From positions 52,974,758 to 53,038,757 of the forward strand of contig OX485805.1 in the NCBI GenBank assembly GCA_950295325.1: a stretch of DNA of 64,000 bases, given 5' to 3'. The notes below the pieces were generated by a model. The model worked only from the letters and a program-made list of their open reading frames with translations. It was not told where the DNA came from and searched no databases. Positions 22,263 to 32,303 of this stretch are shown piece after piece. This stretch comes from Polytrichum commune. Taxonomy: Eukaryota > Streptophyta > Polytrichopsida > Polytrichales > Polytrichaceae. Both the position numbers and the translations under genes were made by a program. Position 1 is the stretch's first letter. Each line of letters opens with the position of its first letter.

Positions 22263-25060
22263 TCTTCTTCGACTAAGATAGAATCAGTGAATTCCTATTC
22301 GCAGACACGCTAAAACTCACAAACAACTACCAGAGATTTCAAACCTTTGTTGAATCTCTCAATAAATCCACAATCTCTCACACAACTCCTGAGTCTCTTC
22401 AGAATCACTCAAACAACAATTGTAACTCTCAAACAACAACTGAATCTCTCATAATAACAACTGAGTCTCTTAAAACAACAACTGAATCTCTCAAAACAAT
22501 AACTAAATCTCTGAAATCACTTTTGTATGACTTTTGTATCTCTTATCGAACTTCCTAATCTGACAAGCACTCACAAGCACTCACAAGCACTCATCCGCAC
22601 TTCGAACTCTCGCAAGCACTGCCTAAAGCTCACACAGAATGTTGGAAAACCCTTCAACAATCTGGAAAACACTTCAACAATGATACAATGAGCAACACTA
22701 CCTAACTTCTAAGATTGCAGAAGTGCAATCTGCCGCTACAGCAAGAGAAGGGAGGGAAGGAGAAGAAAAGTAGGGTGGCGAAGGAATGTAAAGAAACGTG
22801 CCACCCTGAATCGCCACGGCGCTTCGCGAAAGCGGCGCTTCAGGAGAGGCGGCGCTTCCACAAGAGGCGCGGAGCAAAAGGTTGGCGAGGAGAGAGAGAG
22901 AAAGGAGGAGAATGTTTGGCGGCTGGGGTTTTGTTGGCCTCGGGAATTGGCCCCCAACCGCACGAATAGGGTGCCAACGTGATTAGGGCAGCAACGGGAA
23001 TAGGGTTACGGGGAACCCTAACTCCCATCCCTCTAAGGAGTAAACCCTTAGCGGGTAGTACAATTTTCAATAGACTTTGGAGTAGCCTAAGGTATACATC
23101 AAATGAGGTATTCTAAAAAATTAAACCATTTATACAACTAATGCATCTTTACAACGCAACTTTATGCTAACACTAATACTTAACCCCTACTTACATGACA
23201 CCATTAACTAAATTTTCCAAACAAGTTGAAGTCATTGGTTTCTCGTTTGTTTGAGCACGTTAGAAAAAAAATACAATTACGTGACATTTAACGATGTAAT
23301 CATTGACATTTAGACTTTACCATTGATGCCAACAACTCACACAATATGCAATGAATAAAAAAGACAATCCCCACCCCCCAACATGAAATTCGGAAATTGA
23401 GGATATTTGAGGGTGGAGCCTAAATGAATACCTTCCCCAAGTGCATATTGTGAGGGTTTGGAATTGCATGATCTTTATTTCAAAATGCTAACATGCTCAA
23501 GTTTTATAGGGTATCCCCTAGATATTCACTTTGATGAATCACATAGTCGCCAATAAACCATGGATCGTGATATATGTACTTGGAATGTGATATAAAAGCA
23601 AATTCGGAGAACCACAACATCATATGAAGCCCTTCAAGCAATCATGTTGTTATTGAAGGTTCGCTCCAAGTATATTAGATAATGGCGCAAGATAAACTTG
23701 ATGTTGTTTGTATATGGAGGTAGCACTGAACAACTACAAGATTTGGGTTTAGGGTTTAGGGTTTAGGAGTCAGGGTTATAACATATTAATCTATTCAATA
23801 TTAACGTACAACATTGACTTACTGGTGAGAAGAGTCTTATAGGAAGGTTATAGTAAAGACGATATTGAGTATGTTAAGTTGTTATTTGGGACGTGTAAAC
23901 GTGATATACTAATTGGTCTTGTGTTTATTCAAATAGCATTTCATGTTGTGGATGTTATTAGGATTTAGGGGTCTAACTTTATCGTGTTGTTGTTCATTGT
24001 TCCCTCCACGTATATTAGATAATGGAGAAAGATATAACATTGTCAAATGTTGTTTGTATATGAAGAAGAATCTAATAGGAAGGTTATAGTGAACACAATC
24101 TTGATCATGTGAATATGTTATTTGGAACGTCTAAACATGATATACTAATTGGTGTAGGGTTTAGTCAATACGTATTTCATGTTGTGGACGTTATAAGGGT
24201 TTAGGGTTCAACTTTGGATGTTTTGTGCACACACATTAGTAAACTTGAAGTGAACTTGAGGATGGATTCAATTAGCATGGAAATATTGAACTCAAAAGCG
24301 ACATTGGTAGTTAGTATCCCCTTATCGACGTCCACATACATTCGTCATTGCCACAGTTGCATGCGAGAGAATAGGACAATATTGTAGGGTTTAGGGTTTA
24401 GGGATGACAACATATTATATATAAAAGCTCTTGTCACTTGCATTGTTGCAAATTCAGATTTGGAACAATAAATGAACTTTGTCATGACATAATTTGATTT
24501 CAAAATTAATAATTCCCCTTGCGAGGATCTTCATAACCACTTTAACTATTGTATTTAGTGACTCTTACCATAAGGCGTTACACAATGTTTAATAGACTTC
24601 TTTTGTCTACATATTGGTTAATGCCATACCGTAATGTTTGAGTTAAAGTAGATCAATATCATCATTTAATATGTATATGATGCATTAGGGTGACATTGTA
24701 GAAGTTTTTGTTCTAAATCACTTATCACAAACATTCTCTCCTCATGACATTTAAAAAAATTAATGTGGCCGCCACCCTTCCTCACATATGTGCATGGTGC
24801 ATGTCATAACCACACAAAACAATGAAAAACGGATTAAATATCCACATTACTTTCAATACGCACCGTCAATACAGTCAGACGCTAACTTAGATGACGGCTG
24901 GGGTATCCAGATGACGGCTGGGATAACCCAGATGACGGCTGAGGTTAGATGCGCATTTTCTTTAATTAACAAAAACTGGGGGATTCTGTCAGGAGGTTTG
25001 AAATAACCTAGAGAAGTAGGCGGGAAACTAGGCGGTGAAGGCATCCAATGAGGAAGTCGG
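22263..25060. other. AT-rich centre of inner element without genes
   Basis: The likely bidirectional regulatory region between gene A (minus) and the transposase-like gene (plus). It holds imperfect CTCTCAAACAACAACTGAAT repeats (22380-22520), a GC-rich patch at 22800-22880 with repeated GGCGCTTC words, and a diverged tandem duplication (23650-23995 against 23996-24230; TATATTAGATAATGG, AGGAAGGTTATAGT and GATATACTAATTGGT are shared). It also holds short TTTAGGG runs (23747-23768 and 24383-24401) and three AGATGACGGCTG copies (24890-24945). No exon is convincing. Confidence 0.5.
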
Positions 25061-25071
25061 GGAAGCGGAGG

Positions 25072-25092
25072 TGGATAGTATAAAGGGGCGCA
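25072..25092 (+). promoter_or_regulatory. TATA box of the transposase-like gene
   Basis: GGATAGTATAAAGGGGCGC on the plus strand, about 1 kb upstream of the first recognised coding exon (26068). The palindrome array lies in between, probably in a leader intron that ends at GTGTAG|GCGCA. Confidence 0.5.
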
Positions 25093-25299
25093 CCCCTCAA
25101 AAGTCAGTCTTTTTTTCTGTTCTCACACTCCTGAATTCGTAGGAAGAACTCTCAGTCGGAGTTGTACTTCAAGGTTTGTGCATGCTGTCGTTCATGAGCA
25201 GCTATCCACAGCATGCAACCCCACTGTGAACTTTGCAATGAACAAAAAGCCAACCCACCTCGCGATTTCCGCCGCATGAAACGCCGGATTTTGCGGTGA

Positions 25300-25887
25300 T
25301 TTAGGGTCCGTCGACCCTCGCCCACACCCAATTGTAGGCAAATTGAGTACGACGATGAGGAGGTTTGGGTCGGTCGACCCAAACCCACACCCCATTGTTC
25401 GAGGGTAGGCCCTGACCCTGAGGAGGTTTGGGTCGGTCGACCCAAACCCACACCCCATTCTTCGAGGGTAGGCCTTGACCCTGAGGAGGTTTGGGTCAGT
25501 CGACCCAAACCCACACCCCATTCTTCGAGGGTAGGGTATGACCCTCAGGAGGTTTGGGTCGGTCGACCCAAACCCACACCCCATTGTTCGAGGGTAGGGT
25601 ATGACCCTCAGGAGGTTTGGGTCGGTCGACCCAAACCCACACCCCATTGTTCGAGGGTAGGGTATGACCCTCAGGAGGTTTGGGTCGGTCGACCCAAACC
25701 CACACCCCATTCTTCGAGGGTAGGGTATGACCCTCAGGAGGTTTGGGTCGGTCGACCCAAACCCACACCCCATTCTTCGAGGGTAGGGTATGACCCTCAG
25801 GAGGTTTGGGTCGGTCGACCCAAACCCCTACCCCACATTGGAAGGTTTTTATATGACATTGAGAAGGTTTGGGTCGGTCGACCCAAA
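25300..25887. repeat. Nine GT-centred palindromes at an exact 63-bp period (plus one degenerate)
   Basis: TTTGGGTCGGTCGACCCAAA starts at 25364, 25427, 25490, 25553, 25616, 25679, 25742, 25805 and 25868, always 63 bp apart. The copy at 25490 has one changed base. A degenerate tenth copy precedes it near 25300. Linkers contain a second imperfect palindrome, GAGGGT...ACCCTC. The array lies in the leader of the transposase-like gene. It stays open in several frames because 63 is a multiple of three; the resulting ORFs (GFGSTDPNLLRV repeats) are not genes. Confidence 0.95.
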
Positions 25888-26067
25888 CTTTTTTCCACAT
25901 CGCGAACGAATTGTTAATGGCCCTTAATTCATATGCTCAGAAGGGTTAGACGGACTCAGTACTAGCCAAATGATCATTGTGTCTTGCCTTCTCCATCAAT
26001 TGATTCTTTTGTATCCTTACATTTTGTCCATTTTATTTGAGATTTCATGTGCACATGTGTAGGCGCA

Positions 26068-29061
26068 ATGGAGGGAGTTGGGGGAAGATGTGATTCCTTC
26101 TCTGATTACATGGGCACCACTTCATCTCCGTCTGGGGATGAGCTAGACATTGTCGGGGAGGATAGTTTTGATGACAGTGCAGATGAAGGTCCTTTGGGGG
26201 GTTCTTCGCCATCCGCACCTTTTTGCCCCACAGTGGAATGTGCAGGGCTTTCACGAGCTTCATGGGTGAATTTGGATGTGGTACTTGTTAATGACAGTGG
26301 AGTTGCTGTGGCGGAGGGTATTTGTCGTAACACACATCCACAAGATTGCATTGATGAAAACCCCCTTGGCACCGAGGACGTTGGAGTTGTTATATTGGAA
26401 TCACTCGTACATTCCGAAGTCAATCCAACTCATAGGTTCTCGTTGAGAAGGTGGCCGTTGAGGAATGTGATAATTGAGGGGGTTAGCTTGCATGACCATG
26501 AGCGACGACACATCCAAATCCAACAGGAGCTCCAAGCAAACATTCGGCCACGCAAAGGCCTACGGAAGTACGATACATTGACACGTCCTACTCCGTCTGC
26601 AAATGAGTGTAAACGTCAAAGGTTGCTCTGTGAGGAGTCTATTAGAGAAGTTGCCACAAAGGATTGTTGTGTACATCGTTGTTGCCAATTGTTCCCAAGG
26701 GATAAATTGAAGGCCATCCGTGAGGAAATGTGGCTTGGAGATTTCCGTCTAAGATCCACTAAAAAACTTGATGTCCATAGGGCGATACATGTGAATGGAG
26801 CAGGTCGCAAGGTCATCACCCTTGAGAGCATAGACGTGTGTTGTACGGCATGGTACACCATTCACGGTGTGTCGAAAGCGGAATTTTATAGACAAGCCGC
26901 GTATGCCAAGGAAGGACGCCGGTCTCGTCACCATGGGAATACGGGCTTAAAGAAACCAAGGGAAGCAACGAGACAAGCAACAACCACTCTGGCAACCATC
27001 ATTATCCCCCTTGCCGATGCAATGCCGCACAAAACACGCACACTCGCAACCGGCGAAAAGGTTGTGGAGAAGGTTCTTCCTACAGGCACGAAATGGAAAG
27101 ACATATTGTTGGACGTAAACGCAGTTGGCGAAAAGGCCGGGTTGGACCCAATTTCATTGTCGAAATTGAGTGCAATAAAGAAATCGAACTTTTGCGAATA
27201 CATTACAAAAAGACGTGGTGACAAATTTGCCCGTTATTCCAAATGCGAGAAGTTGAAACGCCTTCGAGATGCACACACGATGGGGACAGAGTCCTATGCA
27301 GCACATCAAATGAACTATTTCAAGCATGTGAACATGCAAGAGGCACACCGTAATGATTACTACACAAATAGAGCTTTGTCCATCTCTATGCATTTGGAGG
27401 TCCTTACAATCATCCATGACAAAATGGACCATGCCAAAACAGCCTCACCATGTTTTGCAAATCGAATCAAAGTCACGGACGGCCTTTTTAAGCTTCCTGT
27501 ATCGGTTACAGGTGATTTTGAAAACTATTACAATGCATTACCTAAACACAATTTTGTGCTCTTAGGTTTGTGCTTGGGGCGATAGATGCACACCATGTGA
27601 ATTTTTTTGTGTTATAGTTGAATACTAAGCCATTGGGTTCGCATTGCAGGAATGATTGCACATGGACATGGTGATGTCAAGTATGCTCATTATGCTCTTG
27701 ATTTGTATCCGGCGGATTCAAACTACACGATAGGGTCATTTGCGAAGCTTTTACGTGATTTGGAGAAACCGCCATCCTATTCATCAAGATTGTTATTTGA
27801 AAACTCGGGATCAACACCTCTATATGAAGCGGTCTTGGATGGAAGAGATGTGTGCGTGCACTCGTTGCCGAAGCCACCAAGTGAAGATGTGATTGCCAAG
27901 AATTTGCCCCCAACTCTGCGTGTCCAATTGGACAATTGTGCGAAGGACAATAAAAGTAGATGTGTTTTTGCATATTGGTCGTTGTTGGTTGCGAAAGGCA
28001 TTTTCAAGGAGGTTTTTGTGTCCTTTCTATTGGTAGGCCACACGCACGATGATATTGACGCATCTTTTGGGCGGTGGAGCATGAAGTTGCGCGAGGAGGA
28101 TTTTCCAACAATCCCATTGTTGATGAAGTCGTACATGGATTTGGAGAAGATTCCTGTCATCCCCCATATGATCGAGGAGGTTCCAGACTTCAAGGCATTT
28201 ATAGAACCGTATATTCGAAGCGGAGCTCACCGATTGATCGGACATACGAAGGCACAACAATTTCGGTTCTACGTGCGTGACGATGGTGTCCCCGCCATGC
28301 AATACAAGTTGTTGTGCACGTCACAAGACTGGAGCCCACCGGAGGGTCTCCTTGTATAGCGTGTTGATGGGGAGGAAAGGACGATGTTGCCGGACGGAGA
28401 GCCTAAGCCTTGCAAACCAATACCCATGAAGAATTTGGAGGACATTGGTAAAGGCATATCAGGCTTCATACAATATTGGGAGAGTTTGAGGGTAGCGGAT
28501 GTTGGTGGATCGTGTTGGCTTCGTTACAGAAGTTGGATACAATATTGGACACGTGTACGTGGCGCTTTGGCAAACCTTCATCAAGATACACCCCTTACTT
28601 TAAGGCATGGGTTTTGGCCACAAACACGTGTCAATGTACAACCTTCGGAGGCTAGTCTTTTGGGAAATGGAGAGGTGCGAGAGGAGTTTGATGTGGACGA
28701 CCATTAAGTGGGGCCTGCTAGTAGTCGTCCGCCACCATCTTTCCGCATTGCAGTGGATTGTCATGAAGGTTATATGCTCATTTTGCGCCCGGGAGATGAG
28801 ACATATGCAAAGCCAGTGTGGGTGGCAAGAGCTTTGTCCAAACCAAATTTTGTGACTTCTAGCCCTCATTTTCGACAGATACAAGTAGAGTACTACCGAC
28901 CGACAGCACGGAATGAAGATGTTGTTCGGCATTATACATGCTGGGATACAAACCAACACTTTCGGTGGAAGGTGGATTCTGAGCATGGTCCATCTTGGGT
29001 AGATACAGATTCCATATTCATAGCATGGAAACCACGGAAAAATCATAGTGGATCGGTGTGA
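26068..29061 (+). pseudogene. DUF7869-type transposase-like gene of inner element, two in-frame stops
   Basis: Exon 1 runs from ATG 26068 (after acceptor GTGTAG) to 27565. An 84-bp intron (27566-27649) joins it to exon 2 in frame (NFVLLG|MIAHGHGDVKYAHY). The protein has an acidic N-terminus, a middle region CCVHRCCQLFPRDK...GRKVITLESIDVCCTAWYTI, HGNTG, FARYSKCEKLKRLRDA, and a C-terminal block with RVQLDNCAKDNKSRCVFAYW and VSFLLVGHTHDDIDASFGRW. This arrangement is typical of the DUF7869 family, which is widespread in seedless plants and some animals and fungi and is suspected to be a mobile-element nuclease/transposase. TAG at 28357-28359 and TAA at 28705-28707 interrupt the frame. It continues through the C-terminal part (SPHFRQIQVEYYRPTARNED) to TGA 29059-29061. 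It is the only transposase-like gene in the 14263-31482 element, hence its probable transposase. Confidence 0.7.
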
Positions 29062-31454
29062 GGCCAAACCCCCCACCCTTAAGCGTCCGTAGTCCGAGTA
29101 GTGGGTTTGGGCTCACATTCCTCCGCGGTATTGGATTTGGACTTGGATGAGTCCATAGTGCAAGGTTCACCCTTCAAGTGGTCTTGGATTTAACTTTGGT
29201 CTTTGCTTCCTTTGTCTTGCCATCGCGAGAGTGCTCAACATTCTCCATTAAGTTGTGCACGTGGTTTATTTTTAAAGAGAGGATGCAAGTGTTAAAAAAA
29301 ACACTATTCTCTATAGTCAATCTCAAATACATTTACTTGTGAAAGCCACACATAACACTAACTAGCATAATGTAACTAACTACTTGTCTATGAGCTAATT
29401 AGGTAGGCTATCTACTAAGCTCCTTCATGAACCCATCTCTTTACTTTCTAATTACATAAACCTAGCTCCTTCATAAACCCAGCTCCTTCATAAACCCAGC
29501 TTCTTAGCTTCTAACTAAACAAACCCAGCTCCTTCATGAACCCAGCTCCTTAGCTTCTAACTAAACAAACCCAGGTCCTTCATAAACCCAGCTCTTTACT
29601 TTCTAACTAAACAAACCCAGTTCCTTCATAAACCCAGCTCCTTCATAAACCCAGCTCCTTCATGAACCCACAACTTTGTAGTTGTAATCCCCAACTACCT
29701 CACTAATTATTCAAGCCCTTAACTAATCTTCCTACCTAATTTCCCTAATTCTACTAACAACCCCTTTCTAATCACACAATTCTTCTCTAATCCTAAAATC
29801 CTAAAATCCTAGAGAGGAGAGGGGGAGAGAGAATTTCCTAACTTCACTAAGACTAACTAATTCACACAAGTATATTTTTGCACTCATCACAACATCAAGT
29901 GCTCAACTCTTAAACATGGAACTTGCAACCACGTGTATTCAAAACATGAACTTTAAGTACCACAAATTGGAATCATGAATTAACTTTAAAATCCTTCACG
30001 TCAACACTAATTCTACCAAGAGGTCAAGCCCTCTTCAAGGCTAACAAGCCTTGGCTCTCAAACTAAAAACTAAGCACACACATGTGCTCCAATATGGCTT
30101 CCCACACCCACACTTATAACTCGTGGGGTGCCTTGGAGCACAAAGGAAAGAGAGGATGAGTGAGGGAAGAATGAGGGATTATATAGTAAGCTTGAGGGGG
30201 TGAGCACCCTCAAGGCTCACGATAAGCCCTTGAGATTTCCTCCTACTTAGTAGGCGCCAATCCTATCTTCTAAGCCTTCCTCCCTCAAATGATCAACAAG
30301 GATCCTAATTCGAACATTTAACTAGCCTTGGCTTTCTACCTACCACACTTTACCAAACTTGGGATGCTTCAACCCAAACTTAGCCTCCTTCGCTTTCCGC
30401 CGCCATAACTTTCTCCCCTTACTTTCCCAAATCGTCGCTCACCACTTAATTCAAACCACGATGCTTAACTCGTGATTTGATTGGTGCTTTGAGAATTTGC
30501 TTATCCTCCACCTTGCATTCTTCCTTGGGCCTTCCCCATTAAGTGGCCATGATGAGGTGGTCCACTTGTGCGCTCCATGTGATCCTCCATTCATCCCAAT
30601 TCGAATGCACTTGCCTCTTGAGTCACTTTGGTTGTCTCCATCCATTTGTACTAGCCTACTCACTAACTACTCAATCCAAGTTCTCCTTACCTATCCTCAT
30701 TCACTCAAATCCTTCCGAAGGTAAAAACACAATAACAACTCACATCCTAGCCTCTTACAACATGGTACTTCTAAGACTAACATTTCACTCTTTTTATATT
30801 TTTGTGAAGTAACATGCTACTTCAAAGTGCATCAACTAACGTTTCAAGGGTCTAAGACTAAATGTGGGCACCCTTTTGGGCTCACAATCGGTGTCCATCC
30901 CTCAAAAGTACATAACTTTTGCAAAAGACAACCTTGCTCGGATCGCAGAAGAAGCAACCCACGTTGAATGAGAAGTTGGTAGGATTGTGTTAGCATGATT
31001 ATAGTGTAAACAATAATTCGACGAATATATATATTACTCATATGTGTGCTCCTCAAACTTGGGGCAAAGTTTAGGTAGAACTTGCGAATGCTATATTGTT
31101 TGGGGTTGGATGAATATCCATTTACTATATTTCAATACAATTGTGAAGATTATTTTTTTATTAAGTTTGGGACTAAATTTTCCATTGAAGAAATACGCAT
31201 TTATTGCATGCACTTTGTATGTTACAAGGTGCATATTTTCTTGACCATGCTAATAATAGAAATCATTTTATATGTTGATTGGGTGAAACTAGTTTGGAGT
31301 GCTCTACCCAAAGTGTTTTTGTTGATGAAGTTGGTGTTGAGTCCACACAAAATAGATTTGGGATATTAGAACATATAATATATTTGAGATTGTTCTCAAT
31401 ATAGTTTCGGAACACGGAATGTTGTGTGATCCATATATTAATTTGAGACTAGAG
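29062..31454. other. 3' flank of transposase-like gene to right TIR, gene-free
   Basis: No coding exon is recognised. It contains a minisatellite (29459-29680), poly-A/T tracts, a CT-rich stretch and an AT-rich end. The block around 30010-30250 (repeated AAGCCCTTGAG-like and CTCAAGGCTC words) could be an old LTR fragment, but no paired LTR is visible. Confidence 0.4.
29459..29680. repeat. CCCAGCTCCTTCATAAA minisatellite
   Basis: About nine imperfect copies of AACCCAGCTCCTTCATAA with interspersed TTTCTAACTAAACA units of variable spacing. Confidence 0.8.
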
Positions 31455-31482
31455 AAAGTCTCAATTTAACGAATATAGTGTT
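31455..31482 (-). repeat. Right TIR of inner element
   Basis: The plus strand reads AAAGTCTC, then AATTTAACGAATATAGTGTT, the exact inverse of the left end. TTTG follows. Confidence 0.9.
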
Positions 31483-32303
31483 TTTGCCTAATCCTCCCCA
31501 CGGCTGTCTCACCGGGACGCTACCTAGACATCCGGAACAATGAGGATCTCTTCCTACTACACTCCGGAGGTGGCCTCCAACCCGGAACCCTTACTGATCC
31601 GGGCCTTCCCTTCTCCTTCCGACGGATCTATCCGGCTACCTCTACCTTGGATTCTACTCAATCTGAGTTAACTGGGCGATCCGTACCACCATCCGGATAG
31701 GTCCGTCTAAGGGCGGTGGGACCTCTTCAGAAGATCAGATTGGCGTAAGTCCGGATCCCTTCCGGATCTCACCCAATCTTCCCAGCGGCTATCCCACCTA
31801 GACGTTACCCAACCTACCGGATTAGTGAGGTTTCCCTCCCACTACACTCAGAGAGGATCTACAAGGCAATAACCGGATCTGATCCGGGTCTCTTCTCTCA
31901 TGTCCTATCCGGAACTCCTATCCCTCATGCTCTCTCCCTCTCTCTTCCGCTAACAATCTCCGGATCATTCACACAAACATCAATCAAGAGAAGTCAAGGG
32001 GTGGGAAGCAAAGGCATTTATTCGGAGTAGGAGTAATCACAATACAACAATGGAGAAGGAACCCTTCTCAAGCTCCTTATTCAGCCTTAAGTAGAGGCTC
32101 AAAATCCCTAAACTGAGGGCGGCGGCCTAAGCGGCCGCCGCTTAAGAAAACCCTAACCACACCCGGTCTCCCGGATTTCCCGGATCCAGATCCGGGTTTT
32201 CCGCTGACACTTCCAAGGGAAAATTTTATTACTCGTCTTCAAAAACTCCTAAGTCCTACCTGCCTACCTCTATTCTGCCTAACTAATCTAGCGACTCTCC
32301 TAA
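31483..32303. repeat. TCCGGA-rich tandem repeat (right part)
   Basis: Two diverged tandem units of about 290 bp begin near 31494 (CGGCTGTCTCACCGGGACGC) and 31784 (CGGCTATCCCACC). They share GCTACCTAGACATCCGGA-, CTACACTC- and GATCCGGG-like blocks. The first unit, together with 14150-14262, is the sequence interrupted by the inner element. TTTG at 31483-31486 is the right target duplication. Confidence 0.75.

Larger units (their letters stand above)
14263..31482 (+). mobile_element. 17.2-kb transposon with 28-bp TIRs carrying transposase-like and ParB/MTase genes
   Basis: Identical 28-bp terminal inverted repeats beginning AACACTATATTCGTTAAATT lie at 14263-14290 and 31455-31482. Each end is flanked by TTTG (14259-14262; 31483-31486). 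Removing the element leaves a sequence that aligns base-for-base with the neighbouring tandem repeat unit near 31758-31790, which supports both boundaries. The element holds gene A (minus, about 15.7-22.3 kb) and a DUF7869-type transposase-like gene (plus, 26.1-29.1 kb), transcribed away from a shared AT-rich centre. Palindromic 20-mers fill their introns and leaders. The ends contain CACTA, but the apparent 4-bp duplication differs from the 3-bp duplication of classical CACTA elements, so the superfamily is unclear. Confidence 0.82.

Noticed and set aside
23740-24401. Telomere or subtelomere (TTTAGGG)
   Set aside because: Only three to four tandem copies within AT-rich transposon sequence.
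25192-25900. Long minus-strand frames of GFGSTDPNLLRV/VWVDRPK repeats
   Set aside because: They arise because the 63-bp period is a multiple of three. They have no splice or start context and overlap the palindrome array.
572-28359. Reassigned TAG codon (Gln) in this organism
   Set aside because: The unknown ORF at 32304 ends in TAG, the other clear genes use TAA or TGA stops, and gene C has TGA and TAA interruptions too. Decay or CHG deamination is simpler, though not excluded.
30000-30300. LTR retrotransposon or solo LTR
   Set aside because: Plausible composition, but no paired LTR, primer-binding site, polypurine tract or target duplication could be matched by eye.
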